A stretch of 16,863 nucleotides of DNA from Podila epigama (GCA_015679605.1 JAAAVE010000566.1:1-16863), one strand, 5' to 3'. Shown: positions 1 through 10,300, counted from the first letter of the stretch. Notes: generated by a model not told the origin, from the letters alone. Made by a program: numbers and translations.

Positions 1-1496
1 AAAAAAAAAAAAAATTGTGTACAACGCAGGTCAAGGGACGACCCCCTGAAGTGAACTGGTAGCATGCGAAAAATAAACAAAAGTAAAGAGCATCCCACAC
101 CCTCTCCCAAGCACTGCAGGATAACACTCGGATCGAGATTTGTGATCTCTGTTCAATCCTTCAATGCACCCCTGACTTGGAGCCGCGAGTCGTGCATACG
201 AGGATGCATTGGAGGGAGCTGCTTCCTGCCTTTTGCAATATGTATGCAAGTCATGTGTTATAACGCCGAGGATAATGCCATCCATCCTGGAGGAAAAACA
301 ATGAGGTCTGTCATCCACATAGTATCAATGTAAGACTGCATGCTAGCAATGGTATTAGACAGATGTTCAAACTGGCATGACATGAACAAAGTTTATTCTA
401 GAGGAATACAGCATGGGCAGAACAATGAAATTATGATTTAGTGCGCCCCACGTCAACGACCACCATCTGATTTCTTGTGTAGTACGAAAACACGAAGGAT
501 AGGATGAAAAGGACAGTGGGCGCTCCAATTCTAACTACATGTTCATTCATTCTTTGGCAAGAAGCAGTACTCATAATACACATGGAAACCACCAATGCCG
601 TGAGTGGCAACCGGAGGCAGTTGAATTTGGTCACCTAAGAGGTGTACATGCCAGGAATGGTTCCAATAGTTGGAGAAATGAGGGGAGGCAAGTTGCGTAA
701 AGTCGCACACATCATCATGGAACATCATGCAAAAGAGATGCAGGCAATGCATGAAGTGTCCAAGTCGAGACTCAGGGAACACAGGTTCTTTGAGAAAGAA
801 TGCTTGTTTTTATTTGTTCAAGGGGCCTTGTGGGAGTGTGTTTGCAAAGGATAGAATTTTTATCGATATTTCTGGTTTGAGAGGGGTAATCCTCCGAGAG
901 ATACAGAGGCTAACGTAGCAAAGAGGAAGCAGGCTTGATCATGCAGTGTTCTAGGAAGGGTAACTGGTACCGAAGTTCCTCAAGATGTTCTGGAGTAACA
1001 TCAACGAGAATAGCAAGGGGGGTGAACATATTTTGCATCAATATGCATTGCACTGACGCGCACAAGGGCTACAAATAGAACAGTGTGTTCCAAGTTCTGT
1101 GGAAAAAGGACAACCTCCCTGAAAATTTCAGGGCGAGGAGTATCATGCGAGGAAAAAAAAAGAAAAGAACGATATGTTCATTAGAAAGGTATATAAAACG
1201 ACCCCTTGAGTTGCTAGACGAAAGGGGTACGGCAGCACGCGAAGAAAAATAATCTATGGTATTGCAGGATAGGGCACAAGTGCAGGGCCTAGACGAGAAT
1301 CCCACTGCTCGTTGAGAGCAAGGTTCTAGGGAAAATACCGTAAATTTCTGTCCTTTCGTGGGGCCAATCCTTCGCATAAAAAGTGGTGAATACGACAATG
1401 GATCTTAAATTAGAGGAGATAGATCTTTTGGGTGGATTTATCAAATTCTAGCAAGGGATGAGGCATAAGCGAATGTGATGTCGATATGTGTTCTTT
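1..1496. other. Gene-poor left flank, no supported gene
   Basis: I find no convincing exon here on either strand. Open frames are short (109 codons at most), overlap each other in several frames and resemble no family I know. The window opens with a run of 14 A. The right part presumably holds the 3' UTR of the minus-strand Rab3GAP gene, but I see no clear AATAAA on that strand close to its stop codon. The only visible structure is a set of TGCAT/ATGCA inverted pairs (193-208 and 1034-1047). A small gene with short exons cannot be excluded. Confidence 0.6.
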
Positions 1497-4400
1497 CTAC
1501 AGGAACAATCCATCCTTTGCAACAGTCTCGACGATCCTTGCCTCGGATTCCTTGAAGCATGCATACATTCGACAGGGCATCGGTCTAGTGCTCCAAGCTG
1601 CATCGTCGTCCTCTGATATGAAGTCATCTTCTGAATGACCTTTCGTTCGAAGGATGAATTCCTTAGATGTGGGTTGTGGAAAGGACGATAGCGGTGATCC
1701 TATTTTGCCATTCGATTTTTTTTAAACTGAAAATTAGAACCGTTATATTGCCATCGTTTTGCTATCTTGCGAGATGAGACCACACGTTACCTCCTATGCA
1801 AAACAGTTCATAAACGGACTGCCGTTCTGGACCATCCTCGACGACTGTTTCGTGACGCTGCAGTATCCTTTCTACAAGGTCATACTGCTCTGGAAACTAG
1901 TAACAATATGTGGATCAAGTTTGACATTAACAAATGAATTGACTTATAAAAAAAAAGTCTTCTGATGCATAGCAAAGCCAAAAACTAATCCACTTGGATA
2001 CCTTTCGAATGAGAGCAATGGCTCGACCCATGAGCAACTCAACTTGACGGAACCGTTCCAGCACTTGCTCCAATTGCATATCATCCTTGCTCGCCAACTC
2101 ACGCCAGGGAAATTGCACCAGCTCCCGCCCAATATCTTTGAGTCCTTGAGCCACCTGGCGAATATGGGTTGCCACTGGATGGGAGACCAAGGCATCATAC
2201 GCGATCAAGCACATCGTCGGCAGGAAGCTAACAGGAAAAGATCGATTGGTTATCCTGGTTGAGCTAGTTCCATCCTCTTCAGCATTCAGACGCAAGGCGA
2301 ACAAGTTTTTTTTTGTTGGTTGACTTACTGTAAGAATAGCTGTTCACCGGAGAGACCTTCGAGGTAGAAAAGAGCCTTGGCCGCCTCTTGGTTGTGATTG
2401 AAAAGCGGCGTCTGGCGGCTGACTGGAATGCGCTTCGAGTTCTAATGAGACAACACGACATTAAATGATGAGTAGTTCCTCTTTTTTTGTCCCTTCTTCA
2501 ATCTATTGTTTACATAAATATGTTCACATAACCACTTACAGCCCAAAGTTCTTGCCAGTAGTTGCCCGAATCTGCCATACGAGCACTCATCTGGCCCTTG
2601 TCTTCCAACCAGTCCTTTGGAGAGTGCCAACGAATAAAGTCACCAAGGACGCATCCTGGATTCGCTGCCTTGAATGCCTCCATATCTTTTATATAATATT
2701 ACGCAAGCAAAACACGTTACAATCAAAAGAACGTGGCCATATCATCATATCAAAGACCAGGCATCTCACATTACTCTAATTCACTTACCAGAGATTAGCT
2801 GTGTAGATTGCATCTTTGCACGCATTTTAGCACCATCGGAAGATGAGCCAAGTGTCTCGAACAGTTCTTCTTGTTGTTGGATCATATCCTCTGTCATATA
2901 TCCAGGTTCCTATAGCAATAGCAATACCAAAAGAAACAAAAAAAAGAAAGAGAAGATGTGTCAACCCAACATGCACTCTTATAACAACTTAGTCGACATC
3001 TTGCATTGTTTGCCCTGCTTACCTGGAGTCTAGGGATCATGAGCGGCGCGCCCGTCTCCAATAACCTCAGGTTCTTCAGTGGCTTCAGTCCACCCTCGCT
3101 CTTGGTGTCGTCATCGACTTCTCGTGGATCTGGGCCATGAGCGAGCACAGATGATTGATCAATATCATCAACAAGAACGCCCGATTGAGAATCCACGCTG
3201 GACGAGTACTTGAGGGCTACATAGGATTCTGTCAACGACGGCGCTTGACGCTGAAGATAGGTTGGCCTTGTGAGGCGATTTGGCGCTTCAGAGAACTCGA
3301 GTGGATCATAAAATACGTCTTCCCCACCATCATCCCCGTCGCTGGCGCTATGCGAGGCGACAGACGATTTTCTATGGAGACGGAGACTGTCATGTTCATC
3401 GCTCTGTTCAAACAATACTTCAGATATTTGATCTTGCGCGGACGATGATGGCTCTATTTTGGAGGTCTCTCCTGTGCTTGTGAGAGAATCGTCCATGTAT
3501 CCATAAAAGCCTACACCTCTCCTGTTCTTGACATTTTCTAGGAATCTTTTCGCCATTGGGACAACGTCTGCTGACCTTGGCCGGGATATATCAGAAAGGC
3601 CATACAGTAAGTTATGAAGTTGAGACCCATATGTTTGCGTCTCTGGCACGGGAGATGTTGAACCCGATATGTTATCGGTCGTTACTTCTGTAGCACTAGG
3701 ACTTGATTCAGGTAACTTGGCCTTATCCGTGTAACGCCTCTTGACCGGATGAATGTTGGTTGGAACATCTTTGTTCCTCGCCATTTGTCGCGCTATACAG
3801 CAGTTGAGCATGGATAGCTTTTGATGCAGAATATTGTATCGAAGGTCGATTGCCACAGGCTTCCGTTCGGGATCACCCAAAACATCATCACTGGCTAGTG
3901 GTGTGTGGCCATGGCTACTTCCAAAGATATCGATCAATGGAATGAGTTGACTTTCTTCCCAGTGCTGGTAAAACTTTTTGAGCAACTCTGACCAGAGCAC
4001 CTTGAGGAACCCCATAACGGTGGTTGCATAAGAAATTTCAGAGTTTGGTGAAATGACATCGAGCAGATGCTGTACCATCTTCCACAAAAAAGAGTTGTAG
4101 GGTACTGTTGTAGCATGGCGGAACTGTAGACCCAATTCAGATGCAGTTAAGAGTCTATCCTTTTTGTCCTTGGCCGCTATTGGGGTCATCAGTCCTTGAG
4201 AGCCTTTCGATGAGGAGTCACTGGTCGCGGTGGCGGACACGTTGTCGCTGAGAGACATTTCAAAGAGTGCGTCGATAATGTTGTCGACATCCACTGTATC
4301 AACCATTGTGATGGCGTCTTGTAACCGTCGAGAGCCTCTTTCTAGTAATGTTCCATAGGCTGGTTCCCGCTCTGAGCTAGCACCACTATTTCCCAGTCCT

Positions 4401-5869
4401 CCTTGGCCCTGGTTATTCCCTCTTGAAGTCTCCGAGTTCCAGGATCCAATAGCCTCCTCCAATAATCCGCTGAGTAGACCAAGATCATCACTCTTGAAAT
4501 TTGCGCGGATCATCCAAATATTAGCATTACATGCATCCATATCTGCATAGTCTTTGTTGTCAAGATACAAGCTACTTGGTGCCGATGCTATAAAAGTCGA
4601 GGTAACGGAAATGAAATAAGTATGTCAGGGAGTCTCCCCATATCACATGCGGAGCATTCACGACAAACCAAATGGACAATAAAAGTCATTATTACCAAAA
4701 CGCGCAAAAAGACGCAGCGACTCAAGTGGGTCTTGGGCAGGTCCGAATGGTAAAAGCATCGTTGACGGCGTGGTCTCTGTTTGTTGACCCGATAATGATG
4801 ATGTGATACCATCCATGTTGAGCGGTGTTTCGTCTGAAGAGAAAAGTGGTAGAGCATCTGCCGAGCTACTGACATCACGCCTGTCCTTTGTAGTCTCTGA
4901 GAGTCCCTTCCACCGTCGCCAGTCCTCATCGTACCAGTTGACAAGATCATAACTGAAAAGGGCTGATACCTCGATCTTGTCTTTGACTTTATCGCCGATT
5001 GTTCCAGGAACTACTGAAGATTCTGGATCTTCAATGCCCATCCGTTGAATGAAAATATCGAGGATTCCTGGCAGATATGTCTGCTGGACTGGAGGGTAGG
5101 GGATGAGGAAGGTGTTAAATCGTAGCTCGATCCCTTGAATATCGTCTGCAGCAGTACTCTGATACATGTCCGAGTTGGATGGAAAATTCTCCTCCTGAAG
5201 TTCTGGCACAATGCCAAGTCCTGTAAAAGTAAGGTTCCAGGGTTGCCCTGTTGGTACAAAGACAGGTATCCGGCAACCAGTGTTTTGAAACGCAATAGCA
5301 AACGAGGAAAGCATCAGCTTGGCACTGCTTAGGTCAATGATCGCCGAGGACGCAGGAGTGACGGAGGACGCAAAGATATCTGAAATGGTGACAGGTGAAA
5401 TGACAAGGAAGTGCGTCAGCGAGGTCCATCGGTGCAAACTATGGTAGCGTACGCCATCGAGGGTTGTTGGAAGAAACTCAAGATCGATCCCATCGACGCC
5501 TTCAGCTAGCTTGGCCATGGCTGGGTGGTAGTGATAGGAAAAGGCGAACGTCGCGTCGTCCAAGCTGAGCATATCTTTGAGTTGATGTGATCTTTCCGAA
5601 CCTGGTGGTGAGTTGTCCTGGCTACAACCCATTCCATCTTTTGGTGATATGTCGTTGTTATAAGTGTTGTTGTCACTTTTGTCTCTTTGGTTACTTCCTG
5701 CCGTGGCGTCGGTCGTGTGTCCTTTTGACAAGGTAGCGGGGTCCAACACGCCAAGACTGCCATGAACGAGCCCCCATGCTCTCAAGGAATCCTCAATCTG
5801 GGTAATAAACCTCTCCCATGGCCCAGACGTCGTGTAGTCGATGAATTCAAAGTTCTCAAAGTCGTCCAT
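1497..5869 (-). CDS. RAB3GAP1: Rab3 GTPase-activating protein catalytic subunit (RAB3GAP1-like), 8 exons, 1226 aa
   Basis: Exons in transcription order are 5869-4696, 4587-3023, 2909-2789, 2685-2540, 2441-2329, 2263-2002, 1887-1791 and 1699-1497; they join to 3681 nt with consistent phases. The start MDDFENFEFIDYTT...WERF (residues 1-21) matches the family's N-terminus. LNCCI lies near residue 650. The C-terminal core shows MTEDM, then DMEAFKAANPGC (954-965), FIRWHSPKDW and MSARM (986-990). The protein ends with KEFILRTK and RPMPCRMYACF, as in the human subunit. In animals this subunit pairs with RAB3GAP2, acts as GAP for Rab3 and GEF for Rab18, and works at ER, lipid droplets and autophagosomes. 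Arg989 in SARM is my guess for the catalytic arginine (human Arg728), aligned from memory. It is longer than the human protein (about 981 aa) because of acidic, Ser-rich inserts in exons 1-2. The exon 7 start is uncertain: 1887 or 1884 both keep frame. The gene is divergent from the RABL3-like gene. Confidence 0.93.
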
Positions 5870-6047
5870 GGAGGTGGTCCTTGGTCAAAGTAGAGGAGTG
5901 ATGAAGACATGCGAATGCAATTGGCATGCAAGGTGACAACGTCAAGGCAATGCGTCCTTGAGAGCAGTCACTTGAGAACTTGTGGCCCCACTTACCGCAT
6001 TGGTAGGTCACCATCACTTTTCTTTTCTTTCCTTCCCTCATCCTTTA
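5870..6047. promoter_or_regulatory. Shared divergent promoter region (Rab3GAP / RABL3)
   Basis: Only 178 nt separate the two start codons, so the two genes must share upstream sequence. The RABL3 side ends in a pyrimidine-rich stretch (about 6017-6041) directly before the ATG, typical of fungal 5' UTRs. I see no clear TATA box. Transcription start sites cannot be placed from sequence alone. Confidence 0.6.
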
Positions 6048-7325
6048 ATGGCCTATTCACCCCATCACAGCACAGCGAAGGTTCTCGTATTAGGCGACTC
6101 TGGTGTGGTAATGAAACTGAGGAATCTTTTCTAGACCTGATGCAAATCCCTCTCAGCTTATATTAAGAAAGCCCGCTTCTTTCACCTGTAGGGAAAATCC
6201 AGCCTAGTACACATCCTATGTCATAACGACATCTTGCGCGGGGCACCTCCGACGATAGGGTGCAATGTAGACGTCAAGATGCACACTGTCTATTCTGGCT
6301 CATCCACATCAAGGGCTGCGCCTGCTGCCACCAGCTTCTCCATAACGAATCGCCTTGTCTCCTCCAGTCCAACGCCGCAACAACCAGCATTTATCGAGTT
6401 TTACGATGTATCAGGCTCGCCCTCGGTCCGCCACCCAAAGTCAAGAAATATGTTTTACACAGCACAGTACCAGGGCATCATTCTCGTTCACGACGTCTGT
6501 AACAAGAGAAGCTACGACAATCTATGGAAATGGATGAAGGACTATATGGATGTCGCGAACACAAGAGCAGGAGCCAACGCGTCTCTTGGATCCTTCTCAG
6601 GAGCAACAGGTATTGTGTATTGTCTGCTAAAGTGTAATCCTTGGCTACTTTGTCAATCCTTGAAAGAAATGATAGCAAAAAAAGCTCACTAGATCCTTTC
6701 GCGTCGAATAGGTGGTTTGGGTATCCCAGTCCTAGTAATTGGTACGAAGAAAGACCTTATGTCAGGTTATGAACCATCCTATCAACGGTCAGCGGGAGAT
6801 GACATTGCAGGCGAATACGGAGGAGAGTCAATCACCTTGAGTGCCAATTCGCTTGTCGACTTAATGCCTAGCTCCCATACATGCATGGCGATCAACATGT
6901 TTTTGGACAGAGTTCTTGACCCAAGTCAGCCAGCAATATCACAGCACAGGCACCAACTTTCAAAAGAACCAGCTCCTTACCCTAGCCGTATTAATACCCA
7001 GTCATTTACTTCACAGAACCATACGCAAAGTTCAGGTCCGACAGCGTCAACGTCTCCATTGATCCCCATCGTAGACTTTGCTTCATTCACCGGAGTGTCC
7101 AACAGCATGCAAAATGAAGGACCTACTATCAACGGTCACGGTTCTAGATCCAGTACCCCGTCAAACGTCTCTATCACACCTCCTCCTGGATCATCGCATC
7201 CAGTATCCAATTCTCCACATCGTCATCCCAGTAGCAGTGTTAGGGTACAATACGAACGCAATCGCAGCATTCTAGGACAGTACGGCAAATCGGGAGTGCC
7301 TACCTACACACAATCACGGACCTAA
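6048..7325 (+). CDS. RABL3: Rab-like GTPase of the RABL3 type, 3 exons, 363 aa
   Basis: Exons are 6048-6107, 6192-6609 and 6712-7325 (1092 nt, phases 0 and 1). The first intron cuts the P-loop: GDSGV ends exon 1 and GKSSLVHILC opens exon 2, giving G16-D-S-G-V-G-K-S23. Next come PTIGCNVDVK (switch I/G2), DVSGS at 92-96 (G3; RABL3 has DVGGS), MFYTAQYQGIILVHDV (107-122) and IGTKKD (G4, 169-174). The order and wording fit RABL3 better than a classical Rab. There is no C-terminal cysteine, so no prenylation, as expected for RABL3. Two oddities stand out: a Ser/Pro/Thr-rich insert of about 30 residues between the G2 and G3 strands, and a Ser/Pro-rich tail from about residue 235 to 363 that the human protein (about 236 aa) lacks. 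In animals RABL3 is linked to Ras prenylation through RAP1GDS1; the role in fungi is unknown to me. An AATAAA follows 31 nt after the stop. Confidence 0.9.
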
Positions 7326-7585
7326 TGAGTGACTATATATTCACGTTTCTGTCCTAATAAAGGTGAAAAGAACTTACTCCCAGTGGTGGATGTGGGGATT
7401 CTTGACCTTGTATCTCGCACTGCATGCACGTCAGGTCACACCATGAAGTCTAAATTAAGGGCCGTGCGGTACTTCCATGTCACACGTTACCCAAAGGTAC
7501 GCTTTTTTTTGGACGAAAGGCAACAAACAGCCAAAAAACCTTCTCCTTCTGTCATCTGTTCAGCTCCACATCATCATCATCAACC
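7326..7585. other. Intergenic: RABL3 3' UTR and ArfGAP promoter
   Basis: This 260-nt gap holds the AATAAA of the upstream gene near its left end and a short T-run (7503-7510) plus a CATCATCATCATCA stretch just before the ArfGAP ATG. No coding signal was seen. Confidence 0.6.
7356..7361 (+). terminator. Putative poly(A) signal of the RABL3-like gene
   Basis: An exact AATAAA lies 31 nt after the stop codon at 7323-7325. Position and spacing are reasonable for 3'-end formation, but no transcript evidence is available. Confidence 0.5.
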
Positions 7586-9825
7586 ATGTCAACCCGACAG
7601 GCCCGCACTGCGGACAAGAGCACCAACGATAAACACACTCGTATCTTGAAGGCGTTGCTTCAGAAGCCTGGTAACAAGTTCTGTGTCGACTGCCGCAAGA
7701 AAGGTACGCACAGACATTCCTCGTTCCACCATCTGTGTCCCTTTCCCATTCAGCATGCAGGCAGCTAACCTCGGTTACCCTATAACTGTTCTAACCTTCA
7801 TCATTCAAACATTCATCTCGTTCACAGATCCAAGATGGGCAAGGTAAGATATGGTGCATGGATACATCTATGATATCAATGACGAAAGCGAATTGCTATT
7901 GTCGTGTCTGGCTGGCACTGAAATGTCTCCGGCTCTCTTTCTCGTGTGGAAAAATACACCCCCCACTTTACAGTTTCAACTTGGGTGTCTTCATGTGCAT
8001 CCGATGCTCCGGTGTCCATCGCTCCATGGGTACTCACATCAGCAAAGGTACAAATCTAGCGCTCGCACTTTTTATTGTCATGTTAATTTTCCATGTACAA
8101 TTGTCAAAGACCTGCGATAACCAACCGAACGATTCCTTTGCCAACCGCTATTCTACTGCCTATACAGTAAAATCGGTTGATCTCGACAGCTGGACTGCAG
8201 AACAGGTAGAGAACATGATCAAGTGGGGTAACGAAAAGGCAAACAAGTACTGGGAAGCCCGTCTACCTGAGTCAAGCATCCCAAATGAAAAGTAAGTTAA
8301 AAATTGGGACATGCAGGGGAAGGCTGTTGGATACATGCTTAGCCAAAGGCTGAATGTAAACAGGGGTGATATGTCGCCTAATATCGAACGCCCTTTCATA
8401 ACCCGTTGCCAACTGTTAGCACCTCTGGAATTGACCCTTGGATCCGCTCAAAGTACGAATGGAAACAGTTTGCTAACAAAGGATCGCTCCCTGATCCTTC
8501 AGAGCTTGGACCCATTGATGAAGCCATGCTTATGGACTTGGTAATGATGAATACTGTCAATTGTCTGTTCTGTTGTCTGTTGTCTATTTTGTTTTTTGCT
8601 CTTTCAGGCAAGAGCTCTACATGCTGACGGTTTTTTTTGTTATTCCATCTCTCTCACCCTCTTTCTCTCACCGTCTCTCGACTGTACGACCGGAAATATC
8701 TTTGTGTGATTCATTATGGCACTTTGGACAGTATGGCAAGGCCGAGTCTAATCGCTCGCACGTACAGATGAACCGATCCAGCGAGTCTTCTGGAGCATTC
8801 ACAGGCATGATTGCCCCACCACCATCCAACCCCACGCGCTCCACCTTCCCAAAAAAGCCAACTTCAACTGGCGTTCAAGGTGCAGATTTGTTTTCGATTG
8901 GTCAAAAGCCAACAACCCATCAACAACAGCCAAAGCCTGTACAGGATTTGTTTGGACTGGATGATCCCAGCCCCAGCCCTTCTGCTGTCAAACAAGCAGC
9001 ACCAGTATCCAGCCCGACACCTGCACCAGCGCCAGCACAGACCTCTGCCACCCAGGATCTGTTCTCGCTGGTAGCCCCTGCAAATTCTAATGGACAAGCA
9101 AGCTCACAACAGGCAGCACCTGCTAAGGCTGCCGCCAATACTGATTGGAAAAACTCGATTATGTCATTATATGGAAACCAATCTGCGACGCCAAAACGCG
9201 ACTCGAATGGATTCAATATGGGTTTTGGCCAACAGCCACCACAGCCACAACAACAACAGGCGTTTGGTCAACTTCAAGGCATGAACTCTTTTGGATTCGG
9301 TCAAGCCCCACAACAGCAGCAGCAGCAGCAGCAGCAGCAGAATGTATGGGGCAATGATGATGCCTTTGGTGCCATGCAACAGGCAGGGTCCGCCTCTTCT
9401 TTTGATGCGTTTGCATCTGGTGGCAACGTTTTTGGCGGTCACAACAGCAATAATAATGGTTTCGGTCAAACGCAGAATGGTTTTGGTCAAATGCAGAATG
9501 GGTTTGGACAGTTCAATAATGGCTTTGGTCAGCAGTCAAGCACCAACAATAATTTTAACAGCAACAGCAACAACAACAACAACAACAACAACAACGGTGT
9601 ACCTCAGGGAGGTGACTTTTTCAACATGATTGCAGGAGCAGCCCGGCCAGCGGTAGCTAGCCCACCAGCCCTAAACAAGAACAACAGGTACAACTCTTTT
9701 CTTTTATGTATTGCTAGCTGGAAAGGGAGAATGTTTTTCGTGACGGACACTAACGTGGAGGATATGTTTTTGTGTTCGACATACCTACTTTTTATAGTGC
9801 ATTTGGAGACTTGACCTGGAATTAG
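7586..9825 (+). CDS. SMAP1: ArfGAP of the SMAP/Age2 type with clathrin-box motif and Q/N-rich tail, 478 aa
   Basis: Preferred exons: 7586-7703, 7828-7843, 7974-8047, 8168-8291, 8420-8540, 8732-9687 and 9798-9825 (1437 nt, all phases agree). The ArfGAP zinc finger is C33-x2-C36-x16-C53-x2-C56, followed by the conserved arginine in HRSMG (R61), HISKVKSVDLDSW and a helical IDPWIRSKYEWKQF segment. It accelerates GTP hydrolysis on Arf proteins. The tail has three DLF motifs: DLFSIG (203), DLFGLDD (223; LFGLD fits the clathrin-box consensus) and DLFSLV (260). WKNSIMSLYG at 290 parallels the KDSILSLYG region of human SMAP1. Together these suggest action at clathrin-coated endosome or TGN membranes. 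From about 305 on it is Gln/Asn/Gly/Phe-rich, ending SAFGDLTWN. Exon 2 is a 16-nt microexon. The 8541-8731 intron contains other plausible acceptors, so the junction after residue 151 is the weakest point. The ortholog choice (SMAP1 versus SMAP2 or Age2) is not resolved. Confidence 0.92.
9311..9340 (+). repeat. CAG microsatellite coding polyglutamine in the ArfGAP
   Basis: One CAA followed by nine CAG codons encodes ten consecutive glutamines (residues 345-354). The near-pure CAG run is prone to length change by slippage. Confidence 0.95.
9455..9532 (+). repeat. 21-nt tandem repeat coding NGFGQ units in the ArfGAP
   Basis: Three 21-nt units plus a partial fourth encode N-G-F-G-Q-x-x (residues 393-418). 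They differ mostly at third positions, so the repeat is not brand-new. The result is a Gly/Phe/Gln/Asn-rich low-complexity stretch. Confidence 0.9.
9569..9595 (+). repeat. AAC microsatellite coding polyasparagine in the ArfGAP
   Basis: Nine AAC codons in a row encode residues 431-439, after an N/S-mixed lead-in. Confidence 0.95.
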
Positions 9826-10300
9826 TATGGGGGGTCTTCTTGGAACCCTTTTTTTTTGTTTCTTTCTTTGTAATGCGACCTGGAACGAATATACGAACGG
9901 ACGAAAGAACAAAAAGGAACGATGGACAACCAAAAGAGATATATAATAAAGGGCTGCCTTGCACCAACTATACCATCGTTACATTTGGCTGACAGAAAAA
10001 AAAGAAAAAGAAAAAGAAATACACGCTACAACATGTGGTCCATCCCACCTCTGACTTTGCCTGTTCAAAAAAAAATTAATTTTTTTTTTTCTTCTCCATC
10101 CAGACCAAAAAGCAGCATTCATTCAATTTCACATCACATTCCCTCATTCCATCCCATTTCATCCCCATCCTCATCCCCATCTCCATCTATCCTCTCGTGT
10201 AGCATACTTCCATCTTTCTCAGCCAGTTCAACTGACACTTTCTGATAGAAGATAGAGTCTCTACGTCTTTTCCCACTGACTCTCATTCGAAACATTCGCA
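9826..10300. other. Intergenic: ArfGAP 3' UTR and LMBRD2 promoter/5' UTR
   Basis: These 475 nt contain a putative poly(A) signal at 9945-9950, A-rich (AAAAAG) runs near 9996-10020, an A-run/AATTAAT/T-run block at 10068-10090 and a pyrimidine-rich stretch of CCATTC/CATCC-like units at about 10131-10200. No coding exon is supported. Confidence 0.6.
9945..9950 (+). terminator. Putative poly(A) signal of the ArfGAP gene
   Basis: An exact AATAAA lies 119 nt after the stop codon and inside an AT-rich ATATAT context. Confidence 0.45.

Noticed and set aside
431-782. Two overlapping minus-strand frames, one with a hydrophobic stretch that looks like a membrane segment
   Set aside because: They overlap in different frames, neither has a homolog I recognise, and a plus-strand frame competes over the same bases. 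A last exon of an unseen gene stays possible but unsupported.
642-854. 70-codon plus-strand frame
   Set aside because: Short, no recognisable motif, overlaps the minus-strand frames, no intron signals in phase.
1069-1398. 109-codon minus-strand open frame
   Set aside because: Composition is not protein-like (runs of Phe from an A-rich tract), it matches no family I know, and no flanking splice logic supports it.
7329-7649. Plus-strand frame overlapping the ArfGAP start
   Set aside because: Lies across the 3' UTR of RABL3 and the true ArfGAP start in another frame.
8561-8731. Extending the last large ArfGAP exon leftwards into the open frame that precedes 8732
   Set aside because: That stretch is a T-rich intron reading as hydrophobic residues. 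The 8540/8732 junction is in phase and links known family segments.
9167-9490. Minus-strand frame with polyleucine
   Set aside because: Shadow of the CAG polyglutamine repeat on the other strand.
9688-9814. C-terminal extension of the ArfGAP by read-through past 9687
   Set aside because: A GTACAA donor and a TTTATAG acceptor remove 9688-9797 in phase and give a conserved-looking SAFGDLTWN end instead of a hydrophobic tail.
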